DNA of 51,829 nucleotides, taken from the NCBI GenBank assembly GCA_021802945.1, contig JAJZRE010000007.1, forward strand, positions 1-51,829, given 5' to 3'. The stretch's first letter is position 1. Each line of letters opens with the position of its first letter. Source of the stretch: Pseudomonadota bacterium. GTDB lineage: Bacteria; Pseudomonadota; Gammaproteobacteria; Burkholderiales; Thiobacillaceae. Position numbers and translations under genes: made by a program. Shown in pieces: positions 32,864 to 43,518 of the stretch. The notes under the pieces were generated by a model that saw only the letters and a list, made by a program, of their open reading frames with translations, did no database searches and was not told where the DNA came from.

Positions 32864-34654
32864 ATGACCACAGCACAACGCGTCGTCGTCGACCCCATCA
32901 CGCGCATCGAGGGGCACCTGCGCATCGAGGCCGAAACCGACGCCAGCGGCAGGATCACCCATGCGTATTCGGCAGGCACCATGGTGCGCGGCATCGAGAT
33001 CATCCTGCGCGGGCGCGACCCGCGCGACGCCTGGGCCTTCGCCCAGCGCATCTGCGGCGTCTGCACCCTGGTGCACGGCATCGCCTCGGTGCGCTCGGTG
33101 GAAGACGCGCTGCATCGCGCCGTCCCCGGCTACAGCCTTCCGCAGAACGCCGAGCTGATCCGCAACCTGATGATTGCCGCGCAGTTCGTGCACGACCACG
33201 TGATGCATTTCTATCACCTGCACGCGCTCGACTGGGTCGACGTGGTGTCGGCGCTCAAGGCCGATCCCAGGGCCACCTCGACGCTGGCGCAATCGATCTC
33301 CGGCTATTCGAAGTCGTCGCCGGGCTACTTCGCCGACGTGCAGAAGAAGGTGAAGACCTTCGTCGAGCAGGGCCAGCTCGGCATCTTCGCCAACGCCTAC
33401 TGGGGCCACCCCGCCTACAAGCTGCCGCCCGAAGCCAACCTGATGGCGGTGGCGCACTACCTCGATGCGCTCGCCTGGCAGCGCGACGTGGTCAAGCTGC
33501 ACACCATCCTCGGCGGCAAGAATCCGCATCCCAATTTCGTGGTGGGCGGCGTGCCCTCGGCCATCTCGGTGCAGACGGGCGCGGGCCAGGGCAAGGGGCC
33601 GCATTTCCACGGCGGCCAGGGCGGCACCGCACTCAACGAGGTGGGGCTGCAGACGATCCAGAACGTCATCCGGCAGATGCGCGAATTCGTCGACCAGGTC
33701 TACGTGCCGGACACGCTGGCCATCGCCGGTTTCTACAGGGACTGGGCCGGGCGGGGAGAAGGCCTCGGCAACTTCCTGTCGTTCGGCGACCTGCCCTCGA
33801 AAGGTTTCTGGGATACCGACTCCTATCTGATTCCGCGCGGCGTCATCCTCAATCGCGACCTCTCCAAAATCCATCCCATCGACCTCGATTCGGACACCGA
33901 GATCCAGGAATTCGTCAGCCACTCCTGGTACAAGTACAGCCAGGGCGACGGACAAGGGCTGCATCCGTTCAAGGGCGAGACCGAACTCAACTACACCGGG
34001 CCGAAGCCGCCGTACGAACAGCTCGACGTCGACAAGAAATATTCCTGGCTGAAATCGCCGCGCTGGCAGGGCAAGTCCATGGAGGTCGGCCCGCTCGCCC
34101 GCGTGCTGATGCTGTACGCCAGCGGCAACGCCCAGGCCAAGGAACTGGTGGGCCATACGCTGAAGACCCTGGACGTGCCGGCGGATGCGCTGTTCTCGAC
34201 GCTGGGCCGTACCGCCGCGCGGACGCTGGAATCGAAGATCCTGGCCGACGCCATGCAGGGCTGGTACGACCAGCTCATCGCCAACATCAAGGCCGGCGAC
34301 GTCCGAACCTTCAACGAGCAGTACTGGGAACCCTCGACCTGGCCCAGGCACATGCAGGGCGTCGGCCTGACGGAAGCGCCGCGCGGCGGCCTCTCCCACT
34401 GGCTCGTCGTCGACGACGGCAGGATCAGCAACTACCAGGCGGTGGTGCCCAGCACCTGGAACGCCGGCCCGCGCGACACGCAGGGCCAGCCGGGCGCCTA
34501 CGAGGCGGCGCTGCAGGACAACCATGTGATGCACGACCCGAAGCAGCCGATCGAGATCCTGCGCACCATTCATTCCTTCGACCCCTGCATCGCCTGCGCC
34601 GTGCACGTGACCGACCCGGAAGGCGAAGAGCTGGTGCAGGTGAAGATCAAATGA
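32864..34654 (+). CDS. hynL: [NiFe] hydrogenase large subunit
   Basis: 596 aa precursor with the nickel ligands Cys64 and Cys67 in RICGVCT and Cys575 and Cys578 in DPCIACAVH. The 15 residues after His581 form the tail removed by the maturation protease at 28486. HGIASV, GGKNPHPNF (substrate-channel region) and GLTEAPRGGLSHW are family motifs. Same operon as the small subunit, separated from isp2 by the foldback element; AAGGA lies 9 bases before the ATG. Periplasm-facing with the small subunit by Tat co-export. Confidence 0.96.
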   Translation: MTTAQRVVVDPITRIEGHLRIEAETDASGRITHAYSAGTMVRGIEIILRGRDPRDAWAFAQRICGVCTLVHGIASVRSVEDALHRAVPGYSLPQNAELIRNLMIAAQFVHDHVMHFYHLHALDWVDVVSALKADPRATSTLAQSISGYSKSSPGYFADVQKKVKTFVEQGQLGIFANAYWGHPAYKLPPEANLMAVAHYLDALAWQRDVVKLHTILGGKNPHPNFVVGGVPSAISVQTGAGQGKGPHFHGGQGGTALNEVGLQTIQNVIRQMREFVDQVYVPDTLAIAGFYRDWAGRGEGLGNFLSFGDLPSKGFWDTDSYLIPRGVILNRDLSKIHPIDLDSDTEIQEFVSHSWYKYSQGDGQGLHPFKGETELNYTGPKPPYEQLDVDKKYSWLKSPRWQGKSMEVGPLARVLMLYASGNAQAKELVGHTLKTLDVPADALFSTLGRTAARTLESKILADAMQGWYDQLIANIKAGDVRTFNEQYWEPSTWPRHMQGVGLTEAPRGGLSHWLVVDDGRISNYQAVVPSTWNAGPRDTQGQPGAYEAALQDNHVMHDPKQPIEILRTIHSFDPCIACAVHVTDPEGEELVQVKIK

Positions 34655-34702
34655 TTTTCCGAAGCCGTTTGCTGAGATGATGTTGAACGTGGAGAACATG
34701 CA

Positions 34703-35275
34703 ATGAACCCGATGAAACATGCCCGCGCGATCGCCCTGGTATCCCTCTGCCTGTTTGCCGGGACGGCCTATGCGCATCCCGGCCACACCCCGACCGGTTT
34801 CGCCGGCGGCCTGGCCCATCCGTTCATGGGGGTGGATCACCTGTTCGCCATGATCGCGATCGGCCTGTGGGCGGCGCAACTGGGCGGGCGGGCCCTGTGG
34901 GCGGTGCCGGCCGCGTTTGTCGGCGCGATGGGACTGGGCGGGGCGCTGGCCTGGTCGGGCGGGGTGCTGCCGCATGTCGAGACGGGCATCGCGCTGTCGG
35001 TGCTGCTGCTGGGGCTGCTCGTCGCCACGCGGTACCCGGCGTCGGTAACGGCCGGCATGACGATTGCCGGCGTGTTCGCGCTTTTTCACGGCTATGCCCA
35101 CGGACTGGAAATGCCGCAGGCCGCGTCGCCTGCGCTTTACGCCCTGGGCTTCGTGCTGGCCACGCTGGGCCTGCATGGCGTGGGCATCGCCGGCAGCCTG
35201 ACCGGCCGCCGCACGGCGCGGATGGCCGGCACCGGCATCGCCGCCGCCGGCGCGGCGCTGCTGGTCCTTGCGTAA
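34703..35275 (+). CDS. hupE: HupE/UreJ-family nickel permease
   Basis: 190 aa with a signal peptide (ending GTAYA) and six hydrophobic helices. The family motif HPGHT lies right after the signal, with HPFMGVDHLFAMIAIGLWAAQLGG and LFHGYAHGLEMP, the His-Asp residues proposed to bind nickel. Last gene of the hydrogenase operon, supplying metal for NiFe assembly. Confidence 0.92.
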   Translation: MNPMKHARAIALVSLCLFAGTAYAHPGHTPTGFAGGLAHPFMGVDHLFAMIAIGLWAAQLGGRALWAVPAAFVGAMGLGGALAWSGGVLPHVETGIALSVLLLGLLVATRYPASVTAGMTIAGVFALFHGYAHGLEMPQAASPALYALGFVLATLGLHGVGIAGSLTGRRTARMAGTGIAAAGAALLVLA

Positions 35276-35329
35276 ACCGCTTTGCGCGCCGGGCGCAATT
35301 GATCCATTGAGCTGAAGGCCGCGAATCAG

Positions 35330-35647
35330 ATGGACGAGCCCCTGCAAAGACTGCTGGACGCCGAAGCCCGCGCGCAGGCGGTGATCGACGACGCCAGCCG
35401 GGAACGCCAGCGCATGATGGACGACGCGCTGGCTGCCGTGCGTGACGCCGAGGCGCGTTTCGACGCCGGCCGGGCCGAACTGCGGGCGCCTTACCTGCAC
35501 GAGGCACGGGGACGCGCCGACCAGGCGGTGGCCGAACTGTCGCGCAAATACGGCGAGCGCCAGCGCATGCTGCGCGAACTGGCCGCCCGCCACGAATCCG
35601 AAGCCGTGGATGCGGCGCTGACCCTGTTGCTCGATCCGACCGCATGA
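35330..35647 (+). CDS. V/A-type ATPase peripheral-stalk subunit H (G)
   Basis: 105 aa, nearly all charged helix: a coiled coil with Ala/Arg/Glu heptads (AEARAQAVIDDASRERQRM and on). No domain beyond that, as usual for the AhaH/NtpF stalk subunit, which pairs with subunit E. The assignment rests on composition and on being first in the ATPase operon. No membrane anchor, so it is not a b-type F-ATPase subunit. Confidence 0.75.
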   Translation: MDEPLQRLLDAEARAQAVIDDASRERQRMMDDALAAVRDAEARFDAGRAELRAPYLHEARGRADQAVAELSRKYGERQRMLRELAARHESEAVDAALTLLLDPTA

Positions 35648-35703
35648 GGGTTCCCCGCCCCTGACGGGAGAGGGAAATCCGCGAATCGCGCTGCCCAGCC
35701 GCC

Positions 35704-36744
35704 ATGTCCGCCTACCTTGATACCCGCGTCACCTTGTTTTCCGGCCGGCTGTGGACGGACGATGCGCTGGAAGCGCTGATCGAAATGCCGGACGGCGCGG
35801 TGGCGGAGCGCCTGACCGGGCGTGGCCTGCCGCAACTGGCGACGGGCTACGACAGGACAGGCGGCACACCGTATCCCCGATCGCTGGAGCAGCGCATCAT
35901 CGGCCAGATTCTCGACGAGACGCGCGTGCTGATCCGGCCTTTGACCGGCGATGCGCGTGCCTTCCTCGACTTCTGGACGGCGCGCTTCGAGATGTCCAAC
36001 GTGAAGACCCTGCTGCGCGGCAAGATGACGGACGAACGCCCGGCAGCCATCCTCGCCCGGCTGATCCCGATGGGAAGCTTCGGCCGGCTGGACAACCAGG
36101 ACCTGGCGCATGCCGAGGATGCCGGCGAGCTGTTGCGCCGCCTGGAAGCCGGCCCCTACGCCGGCATCGTCCGCCGCGCCCGGCGCGCGTTCGAGCAGAG
36201 CCACGATCCGTTCAGCCTGGATGCGGCGCTGGATCGCGGCTATTACGAAGGCCTGGTGCAGCGCGCCCAGCCGCTGGAAGACACGCTGGGCGCGCCGTTC
36301 CGCGGCCTCATGGCCAACCTCGTCGACCGCATCAACCTGGTGTGGCTGTTGCGCTACCGCTTCAACTACGGGTTGCCGCCGGCGCAGGTGTATTACCTGC
36401 TGGTGGCCTCACGCTACAGCCTGTCCGGCACGCGGCTGCGGGAACTGGCCGCCCTGGACAGCCTGGAGGCGGTGCTGGCCGCGCTGCCTGCCGCATGGCG
36501 GACCCAACTGCCGGGAGCGGCGGACATCCCCGCCGTGTTCGCGCGCATGGAACACGCCGCCACCGGGCAGGCGCTGCGGGTGTTGCGTTCCCGCGTACCC
36601 GAGATCGCCCGTGCGTTTGCCTACCTGATCCTGCGCGAACGCGACCTGCGTGCCGTCCGTGCGGTATTGCGCGGCCGCCATCTCGGTCTGCCCGATGACG
36701 ATATTCGCCTTGCGCTGCGGCGCGCCGCCGCCGGGTTGAGCTGA
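35704..36744 (+). CDS. V/A-type ATP synthase subunit C
   Basis: 346 aa of the V-ATPase d/AC39 family, the funnel that joins the central shaft to the K ring. Helical throughout; FWTARFEMSNVKTLLRGKM and DRINLVWLLRYRFNYGLPP are characteristic. In the usual bacterial order C lies after E; here it lies before I. Its stop overlaps the I start by one base. Confidence 0.88.
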   Translation: MSAYLDTRVTLFSGRLWTDDALEALIEMPDGAVAERLTGRGLPQLATGYDRTGGTPYPRSLEQRIIGQILDETRVLIRPLTGDARAFLDFWTARFEMSNVKTLLRGKMTDERPAAILARLIPMGSFGRLDNQDLAHAEDAGELLRRLEAGPYAGIVRRARRAFEQSHDPFSLDAALDRGYYEGLVQRAQPLEDTLGAPFRGLMANLVDRINLVWLLRYRFNYGLPPAQVYYLLVASRYSLSGTRLRELAALDSLEAVLAALPAAWRTQLPGAADIPAVFARMEHAATGQALRVLRSRVPEIARAFAYLILRERDLRAVRAVLRGRHLGLPDDDIRLALRRAAAGLS

Positions 36745-38627
36745 TGCTGCGCGCCGCCCCCCTGCTGAGGATTCAGTTGCTGATGCTGGCGTCCGAGGCG
36801 CAGGATGCCGCGCTGACGCTCGCCCGTTTCGGCGTGTTCAATCCGGCGCCGTGCCGGGTGGACGCGCTCGCGGAATCGCCCGCTGCCGCCTACCGCGAAG
36901 CCTGGCTCGAAGCCGAGGCGCGGCTGGCGAAGCTGCTGGAAACATGCGGCGACACCGGACCCGTGGATCTGCCCACGGCGGCCGAAGCCCCGTCGCTCGC
37001 CGACCTGGACGAATTGAACCAGTGGCTGAAGGACGTCTGGACCGCCTGCCTCGCCTGTCACGAGGACGAAGCGCGGATCGCCGAGGTGCGCAGCCGCCTC
37101 GGCGCACTCGAAGACACGCTGGCCAAGCTGGAAGGCTTGAATGTGGATCTCGCGCACCTGCTGCGGCCCGACAGCCTGCTGGCGGTGAACATCGGCAGCC
37201 TGCCGGCGGTGGAGCTCAGGCGGGTGGCCGAGGCGCTGGCCATGACCGGGTACCTGGTTTCGCGCTTCGACCAGGCCGGCGAACAGGTGTTTGCGGTGAT
37301 TGCCGGTCCGCGCGCCCGTCACGACGAGGTGCGCGGTCTGCTGGCCCAGGCGGGCTGGCGCGAGTTGCCGGTGCCGGACGAATTGCGCACCCACCCGCAG
37401 GCGGCCCGCGCCTGGCTGGAGGCCGAGCGTGTCCGGCTGGATGGACAATTTGGCGCCGCCCGCCAGGTCCGCGACGGACTGCGCGATCGGCTCGGCCCGC
37501 GCCTGCACGAGGCGCGCCTGCGCCTGGCGCTGGCACGCCCGCTGGCCGAGGCGGCAGAATCCGGCGTGCGTGGCAAAGGCGGACTGGCCGTGCTCGCCGG
37601 CTGGGTGCCCAAGCGCCAGCTGGGTGCGCTGCGCGACACCCTGGACGCGCGTTTTCACGGCCGTTACTGGCTCGATCTGCGCGAGCCGTCCCCCCGGGAA
37701 ATCGCCGAGGTACCTTCGCTGATGCGCTATCCGGGCTGGCTTGCGCCTTTCGTGCCGCTGGTGAAAAGCTACGGCGTGCCGCGCTACGGCGAGTTCGATC
37801 CGGCGCTGCCGTTCGCCTTCACCTACCTGCTGCTGTTCGGCGCCATGTTCGGCGATGTCGGCCACGGCGCGGCGATCCTCGTGCTGGCGGCAGCGTTTGC
37901 GCGGCGTCTCGGCCGCCTGGCCTGGGTCGGCGTCGCCGCGGGTGCCGTGTCGATGCTGTTCGGCCTCCTCTACGGCAGCTTCTTCGGCTTCGAGGACCTG
38001 ATCGACCCGCTCTGGCTGTCGCCGCTGCACGACCCGATACGCGCCCTGACGATCGCCGTGGCGTTCGGCATCGGCTTCATCGTGTTCACGCTGCTGGCCA
38101 ATGCGTACAACAAGGGCGTGGCGGGCCGCGCCGGCGAAGCCCTGTTCGATTCCGCCGGCCTCGCCGGGCTGGCGTTCTATCTGGGCGCCGTCGGCGTGCT
38201 GGCGAGCTGGGCCGGCGTGCTGGATCTTGCCCGGCCCGCCGCGATGCTGGCGGGGCCGGGCCTCGTCGTGGTGGCCGCGTACAAATGGCACGAGGCCCGG
38301 GCCGGCCTGGGCGAACGCATCCTGGTGACGCTCATCGAGACGCTGGAAACCGTCATCAACCTGTTTTCGAATACGCTGTCGTTCATGCGCGTGGCCGCCT
38401 TCAGCCTCAACCACGTGGCGCTGGCGCTGGCGGTGTTCACCCTGGCCCACGGCCTCGATGCGGCCGGCCATGGGATCGCGCTCGTGCTGGGAAATATCGT
38501 CATCATCGGGCTGGAAGGCGGCATCGTGGCGATCCAGGCGCTGCGCCTGATGTACTACGAAGGCTTCTCGCGCTTTTTCAGCGGGGATGGAAGGGAATTC
38601 GTGCCGTTGCGGATTGGAAAGGCGTGA
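36744..38627 (+). CDS. V/A-type ATP synthase subunit I
   Basis: 627 aa. A cytosolic N-terminal half with coiled coils (about 1-330) is followed by a C-terminal membrane half with about seven or eight helices. YGVPRYGEFDPALPFAFTYL, GAMFGDVGHGA and the helix with ETVINLFSNTLSFMRVAAFSL carry the family marks, including the Arg in SFMRVAAF that faces the K-subunit Glu. This is the stator half of the ion path. The stop codon lies in the left arm of the hairpin at 38624-38671. Confidence 0.93.
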   Translation: MLRAAPLLRIQLLMLASEAQDAALTLARFGVFNPAPCRVDALAESPAAAYREAWLEAEARLAKLLETCGDTGPVDLPTAAEAPSLADLDELNQWLKDVWTACLACHEDEARIAEVRSRLGALEDTLAKLEGLNVDLAHLLRPDSLLAVNIGSLPAVELRRVAEALAMTGYLVSRFDQAGEQVFAVIAGPRARHDEVRGLLAQAGWRELPVPDELRTHPQAARAWLEAERVRLDGQFGAARQVRDGLRDRLGPRLHEARLRLALARPLAEAAESGVRGKGGLAVLAGWVPKRQLGALRDTLDARFHGRYWLDLREPSPREIAEVPSLMRYPGWLAPFVPLVKSYGVPRYGEFDPALPFAFTYLLLFGAMFGDVGHGAAILVLAAAFARRLGRLAWVGVAAGAVSMLFGLLYGSFFGFEDLIDPLWLSPLHDPIRALTIAVAFGIGFIVFTLLANAYNKGVAGRAGEALFDSAGLAGLAFYLGAVGVLASWAGVLDLARPAAMLAGPGLVVVAAYKWHEARAGLGERILVTLIETLETVINLFSNTLSFMRVAAFSLNHVALALAVFTLAHGLDAAGHGIALVLGNIVIIGLEGGIVAIQALRLMYYEGFSRFFSGDGREFVPLRIGKA

Positions 38628-38671
38628 GTGGCGAGCAGTGAGCGGAGAACGCCTCACTGCTTGCCGCTCAC
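38624..38671. repeat. Inverted heptamer arrays forming a long hairpin between subunits I and K
   Basis: Left arm GTGAGTGGCGAGCAGTGAG (38624-38642) and right arm CTCACTGCTTGCCGCTCAC (38653-38671), 19 bp with two mismatches that could pair as G-U. Both arms have a 7-base period (TGAGTGG, CGAGCAG, TGAGCGG; and CTCACTG, CTTGCCG, CTCACCG, TTTGCCG, TTTACCG running to 38687). The I-subunit stop codon is inside the left arm; the K ribosome site AAAGGAG follows 20 bases later. Confidence 0.75.
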
Positions 38672-38702
38672 CGTTTGCCGTTTACCGAAAAAAGGAGAAA
38701 AC

Positions 38703-39140
38703 ATGATTGGGGTGATCGTATTGATGAGCTTGCCGGTCGCAGCGACGCTGGGCGCAGGCCTCTGGCTGACGCTGAAGCCGCGACGCGTATCGGCAGGCTG
38801 GCTCAAGGGCGGCCTGCTCGCCAATCTGGCGCTGTTCGGCCTGGGCGTCGCCGGTGTCATGCTGATGGGCGTGCAGGCGGTCATGGCGGCCGAAGCGACG
38901 GCGACGGCGGCGCGGGAAATCACCCTGGGGCAGGGCCTGGCCCTGCTCGGAATCGGCCTGCCGACCGGCCTGGCGGCCATCGCCGCAGCGATGGCGCTGG
39001 GGCCGATCGGCTCCGCGGCGATGGCGGTGATCGCCGAGAAGCCGGAAATGTTCGGTCGCACCCTGGTGTACATGGGGCTGGCCGAAGGGATCGCGATCTA
39101 CGGCCTGGTCATGTCGATCCTCCTGCTCGGCAAGCTCTGA
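38703..39140 (+). CDS. V/A-type ATP synthase rotor subunit K
   Basis: 145 aa, four hydrophobic stretches (about 2-22, 38-62, 78-110, 118-143), the last two forming the c-ring hairpin. The ion-binding Glu128 is in GLAEGIAIYGLV. A Gln expected in the partner helix of sodium-type rings is not seen there (LPTGLAAIAAAMALGP), which mildly favours protons; this is inference. AAAAGGAG precedes the ATG at 38703; an upstream frame is repeat DNA. Needed in many copies, so the hairpin before it may regulate its yield. Confidence 0.92.
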   Translation: MIGVIVLMSLPVAATLGAGLWLTLKPRRVSAGWLKGGLLANLALFGLGVAGVMLMGVQAVMAAEATATAAREITLGQGLALLGIGLPTGLAAIAAAMALGPIGSAAMAVIAEKPEMFGRTLVYMGLAEGIAIYGLVMSILLLGKL

Positions 39141-39144
39141 GGCG

Positions 39145-39489
39145 ATGCCGCCCGCGAGCGACAAGCGCTTCGACGGCGCCCGCCTGATCGTGCTGGGCAG
39201 CGCCGGCCTCGCCGACGGCTTCAGCCTCATCGGCGCCGAGGTCCATGCCGATGCCGATCCCGCCACCGTGGAAACCGTGCTGGAGCAGCTGGCCCGCAGC
39301 GGCGACGCGGCGCTGGTGCTGCTCGAGACCCCGCTGGCCCACGCCGCCGGCCCGTGGCTCAATCGCCTGCGCGACGAGGGCGGACGCATCGTCATCACCG
39401 AGCTGCCGCCCTTGCCCGCGCCGCAGGATTTCGCGCCGGCAGTGGACGAGGTACTGCGGGCGGTCCTGGGACCTGAAGCCCTGAAATAG
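39145..39489 (+). CDS. V/A-type ATP synthase subunit F
   Basis: 114 aa, an alternating strand-helix fold (LIVLGSAGLADGFSLIGAEV, then ALVLLETPL, then RIVITELPPLP) typical of the central-shaft subunit F. Its start is 4 bases after the K stop. Assignment by position, length and pattern. Confidence 0.85.
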   Translation: MPPASDKRFDGARLIVLGSAGLADGFSLIGAEVHADADPATVETVLEQLARSGDAALVLLETPLAHAAGPWLNRLRDEGGRIVITELPPLPAPQDFAPAVDEVLRAVLGPEALK

Positions 39490-39568
39490 AGGCAGGCTGG
39501 ATGCTGAGATTGTCCTTGAATTGCGCTACTTGAATCTTGCCCCGCAAGATTTTGAATCTGGAGAAAAA

Positions 39569-40219
39569 ATGGAAGCCGGGGCACAGGTCTCCCAACTCGA
39601 GCAGGCGCTGCTTCAGCAGGCCGAAACGCTGGCACGCGAGCTCCTGCAGAACGCCGAATCGGCACGCACGCGCATGCTCGCCGAGTCGGCTGAAAAGCTG
39701 AAGCTGGCGGGCGAGCACGAAGTGCTCGCGGCCAAGGTCGAGGCCGAGCGGCTGGTGCGGCGGCAAGGGCAGGCGGCGGAAACGCGCCTGGCGGCCGAAC
39801 TCGACCGGCTGCGCTGGGCGCTCACGGAATCCACGCTGTCCGAGGTCAAATCCGCTTTCCGCAAACTTGCGCACGACGAAGCGCGCTATCTGGGCGTGCT
39901 CGAAGCCTGGCTGGCGGCGGCGGCGCAGGCGCTGCCGCCCGGCGACCTGGTGGCGGAGGTCAGGCCCGACGACGAAAAACGCCTGGCGCCGGCATGGAGT
40001 GAACTCGCTGCTCGCGCCGCGCCGGGGCGGACGGTCACGCTTGCCAGTCTCGGACATCCGAGCGAGGGTGGCATCCGCGTGCGCATGGCGGACAATCGTG
40101 CCCGGCTCGACCAGACCTTCGAGGCACGTCATGCACGTCTCGCCGACGAACTGGCACGCGTGGCGATGGAACGGCTGTTCGCCAGTGCCCCCGACCTCGG
40201 CACGCTCGTTCACGGATAG
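39569..40219 (+). CDS. V/A-type ATP synthase subunit E
   Basis: 216 aa. N-terminal long coiled coil (about 1-95) and a small C-terminal globular domain ending with the GGIRVRMADNRARLDQTFEAR segment, typical of the peripheral-stalk subunit E. The ATG at 39569 has TGGAG at the right distance; the TTG at 39521 is a weaker choice. It pairs with the coiled-coil gene at 35330. Placed after F rather than before C as in most operons. Confidence 0.9.
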   Translation: MEAGAQVSQLEQALLQQAETLARELLQNAESARTRMLAESAEKLKLAGEHEVLAAKVEAERLVRRQGQAAETRLAAELDRLRWALTESTLSEVKSAFRKLAHDEARYLGVLEAWLAAAAQALPPGDLVAEVRPDDEKRLAPAWSELAARAAPGRTVTLASLGHPSEGGIRVRMADNRARLDQTFEARHARLADELARVAMERLFASAPDLGTLVHG

Positions 40220-40224
40220 GAAAC

Positions 40225-42018
<1,794 letters not shown>

Positions 42019-42020
42019 CC

Positions 42021-43403
42021 ATGAAGAACGTCGAATTCCGTACCGCCGCCTCCGCCCAGGGCGGGCTCGTCGTCATGGCCGGCGTGCCCGGCGTGGCAGC
42101 GGGCTCGCGCGTGCAGTTGCGCGACCACGCCGGCCGCCTGCGCTCCGGCCAGGTCATCCGCACGGCCGACGACGCGGTGCTGGTCGAGGTGTTCGAGGGC
42201 ACCGACGCGCTCGATCTGGAGCGCACCTGGGTGCGCTTTCTGGACGAGCCGTTCAAGCTGCCGCTGTCGCGCGACATTCTCGGCCGCGTGTTCAACGGTT
42301 CCGGGCGGCCCGCCGACGGCCGCCCCCCGATCATTACCGCCGACCGCCGCGACATCAACGGCGAGCCGCTCAACCCCGCGGCGCGCGCGTATCCGCGCGA
42401 ATTCATCCAGACCGGCATGTCCGCCATCGACGGCATGAATTCCCTGACGCGCGGGCAGAAGCTGCCGATCTTCTCCGGCGGCGGCCTGCCGCACAACCGC
42501 GTGGCGGCGCAGATCGTGCGCCAGGCCAAGCTCCTGGGCGAGGAGGCTGCCGACTTCGTGGTGGTGTTCGCCGCCTTCGGCGCGTCGCATGCCGATGCGC
42601 GCTTCTTCCAGGAAAGCTTCGAGGAATCCGGCGTGCTGAACAAGGTGGTGATGTTCCTCAACCTCGCCGACGAGCCGGTGATCGAACGCCTGCTGACGCC
42701 GCGCGCCGCGCTGACCGCCGCCGAGTACCTGGCGTTCGACCTCGACTACCATGTTTTGGTCGTGATGACCGACATGACCGCCTACGCCGAAGCCTTGAGG
42801 GAAGTGGCGGTGCTGCGCGGCGACGTGCCGGCGCGCAAGGGCTATCCGGGCTATCTCTATTCGGATCTGGCCGAAATCTACGAGCGGGCAGGGCGCATCA
42901 AGAACCGGCGCGGCTCGATCACCCTGATCCCGGTGCTGTCGATGCCGTCCGACGACATCACCCACCCGATCCCCGACCTCACCGGCTACATCACCGAAGG
43001 CCAGATCGTGCTCGGCCGCGAACTCGCCAACCAGGGCGTGTACCCGCCGGTGACCGTGCTGCCCTCGCTTTCCCGGCTGATGAAGGACGGAATCGGCAAG
43101 AACTTCACCCGCGAGGATCATCCGCACGTCGCCAGCCAGCTGTTCGCCAGCTACGCCAAGGCCCTGGAGGTGCGCGGACTGGCAGCCATCATCGGCGCCG
43201 AGGAACTCTCCGACGCCGACCGCCGCGCCCTGGCGTTCGCCGACGCCTTCGAGCGCCGCTTCATCGGCCAGGGCGAGGACGAGGACCGCAGCATCCACGA
43301 GACGCTCAACCTCGCCTGGGAGCTGCTGTCGATGCTGCCGCCGGAAACGCTGATTCGCGTGTCGGAAGCGGAACTGGCGAAGTACCACAAGGGGAAGGCG
43401 TGA
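42021..43403 (+). CDS. V/A-type ATP synthase regulatory subunit B
   Basis: 460 aa. The non-catalytic partner of A: the P-loop position reads FSGGGLPHNRVAAQI, without the Lys-Thr of a working Walker A, as usual for B. Also VVVMTDMTAYAEALREVA and SMPSDDITHPIPDLTGYITEGQ in pieces. It begins 2 bases after the A stop. The stop codon lies inside the left arm of the hairpin at 43400-43506. Confidence 0.96.
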   Translation: MKNVEFRTAASAQGGLVVMAGVPGVAAGSRVQLRDHAGRLRSGQVIRTADDAVLVEVFEGTDALDLERTWVRFLDEPFKLPLSRDILGRVFNGSGRPADGRPPIITADRRDINGEPLNPAARAYPREFIQTGMSAIDGMNSLTRGQKLPIFSGGGLPHNRVAAQIVRQAKLLGEEAADFVVVFAAFGASHADARFFQESFEESGVLNKVVMFLNLADEPVIERLLTPRAALTAAEYLAFDLDYHVLVVMTDMTAYAEALREVAVLRGDVPARKGYPGYLYSDLAEIYERAGRIKNRRGSITLIPVLSMPSDDITHPIPDLTGYITEGQIVLGRELANQGVYPPVTVLPSLSRLMKDGIGKNFTREDHPHVASQLFASYAKALEVRGLAAIIGAEELSDADRRALAFADAFERRFIGQGEDEDRSIHETLNLAWELLSMLPPETLIRVSEAELAKYHKGKA

Positions 43404-43506
43404 AGGGGGAAGGGAGCGCGCTGCGCACTCAAGGGGGAAGGGGTTGCGCTTCGCGTACAACGGCGGCAAGACGCTCCCCCTTCCCCCTTCACCCTTCCCC
43501 CTTCAC
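43400..43506. repeat. Heptamer-based inverted repeat between subunits B and D
   Basis: Perfect 15-bp arms GTGAAGGGGGAAGGG (43400-43414) and CCCTTCCCCCTTCAC (43492-43506). The right side is a 7-base array (CCCCTTC, CCCCTTC, ACCCTTC, CCCCTTC) that holds CCTTCCCCCTTCAC twice in tandem (43479-43492, 43493-43506); a further AAGGGGG-AAGGGG block lies near 43431-43443. The B stop codon is inside the left arm and the D start is 12 bases after the right arm. Confidence 0.78.
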
Positions 43507-43518
43507 TCATACGAAGCC

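Noticed and set aside
29418-34654. Oxygen-tolerant (group 1d) hydrogenase
   Set aside because: The proximal-cluster region reads ECTGCTES without the two additional cysteines; the Isp1-Isp2 insertion fits group 1e.
32759-35593. 944-codon minus-strand frame over the hydrogenase large subunit
   Set aside because: Shadow of hynL, hupE and the ATPase H gene.
36621-38657. Minus-strand frame over subunit I
   Set aside because: Shadow frame; Gln/His/Arg-rich with no family features.
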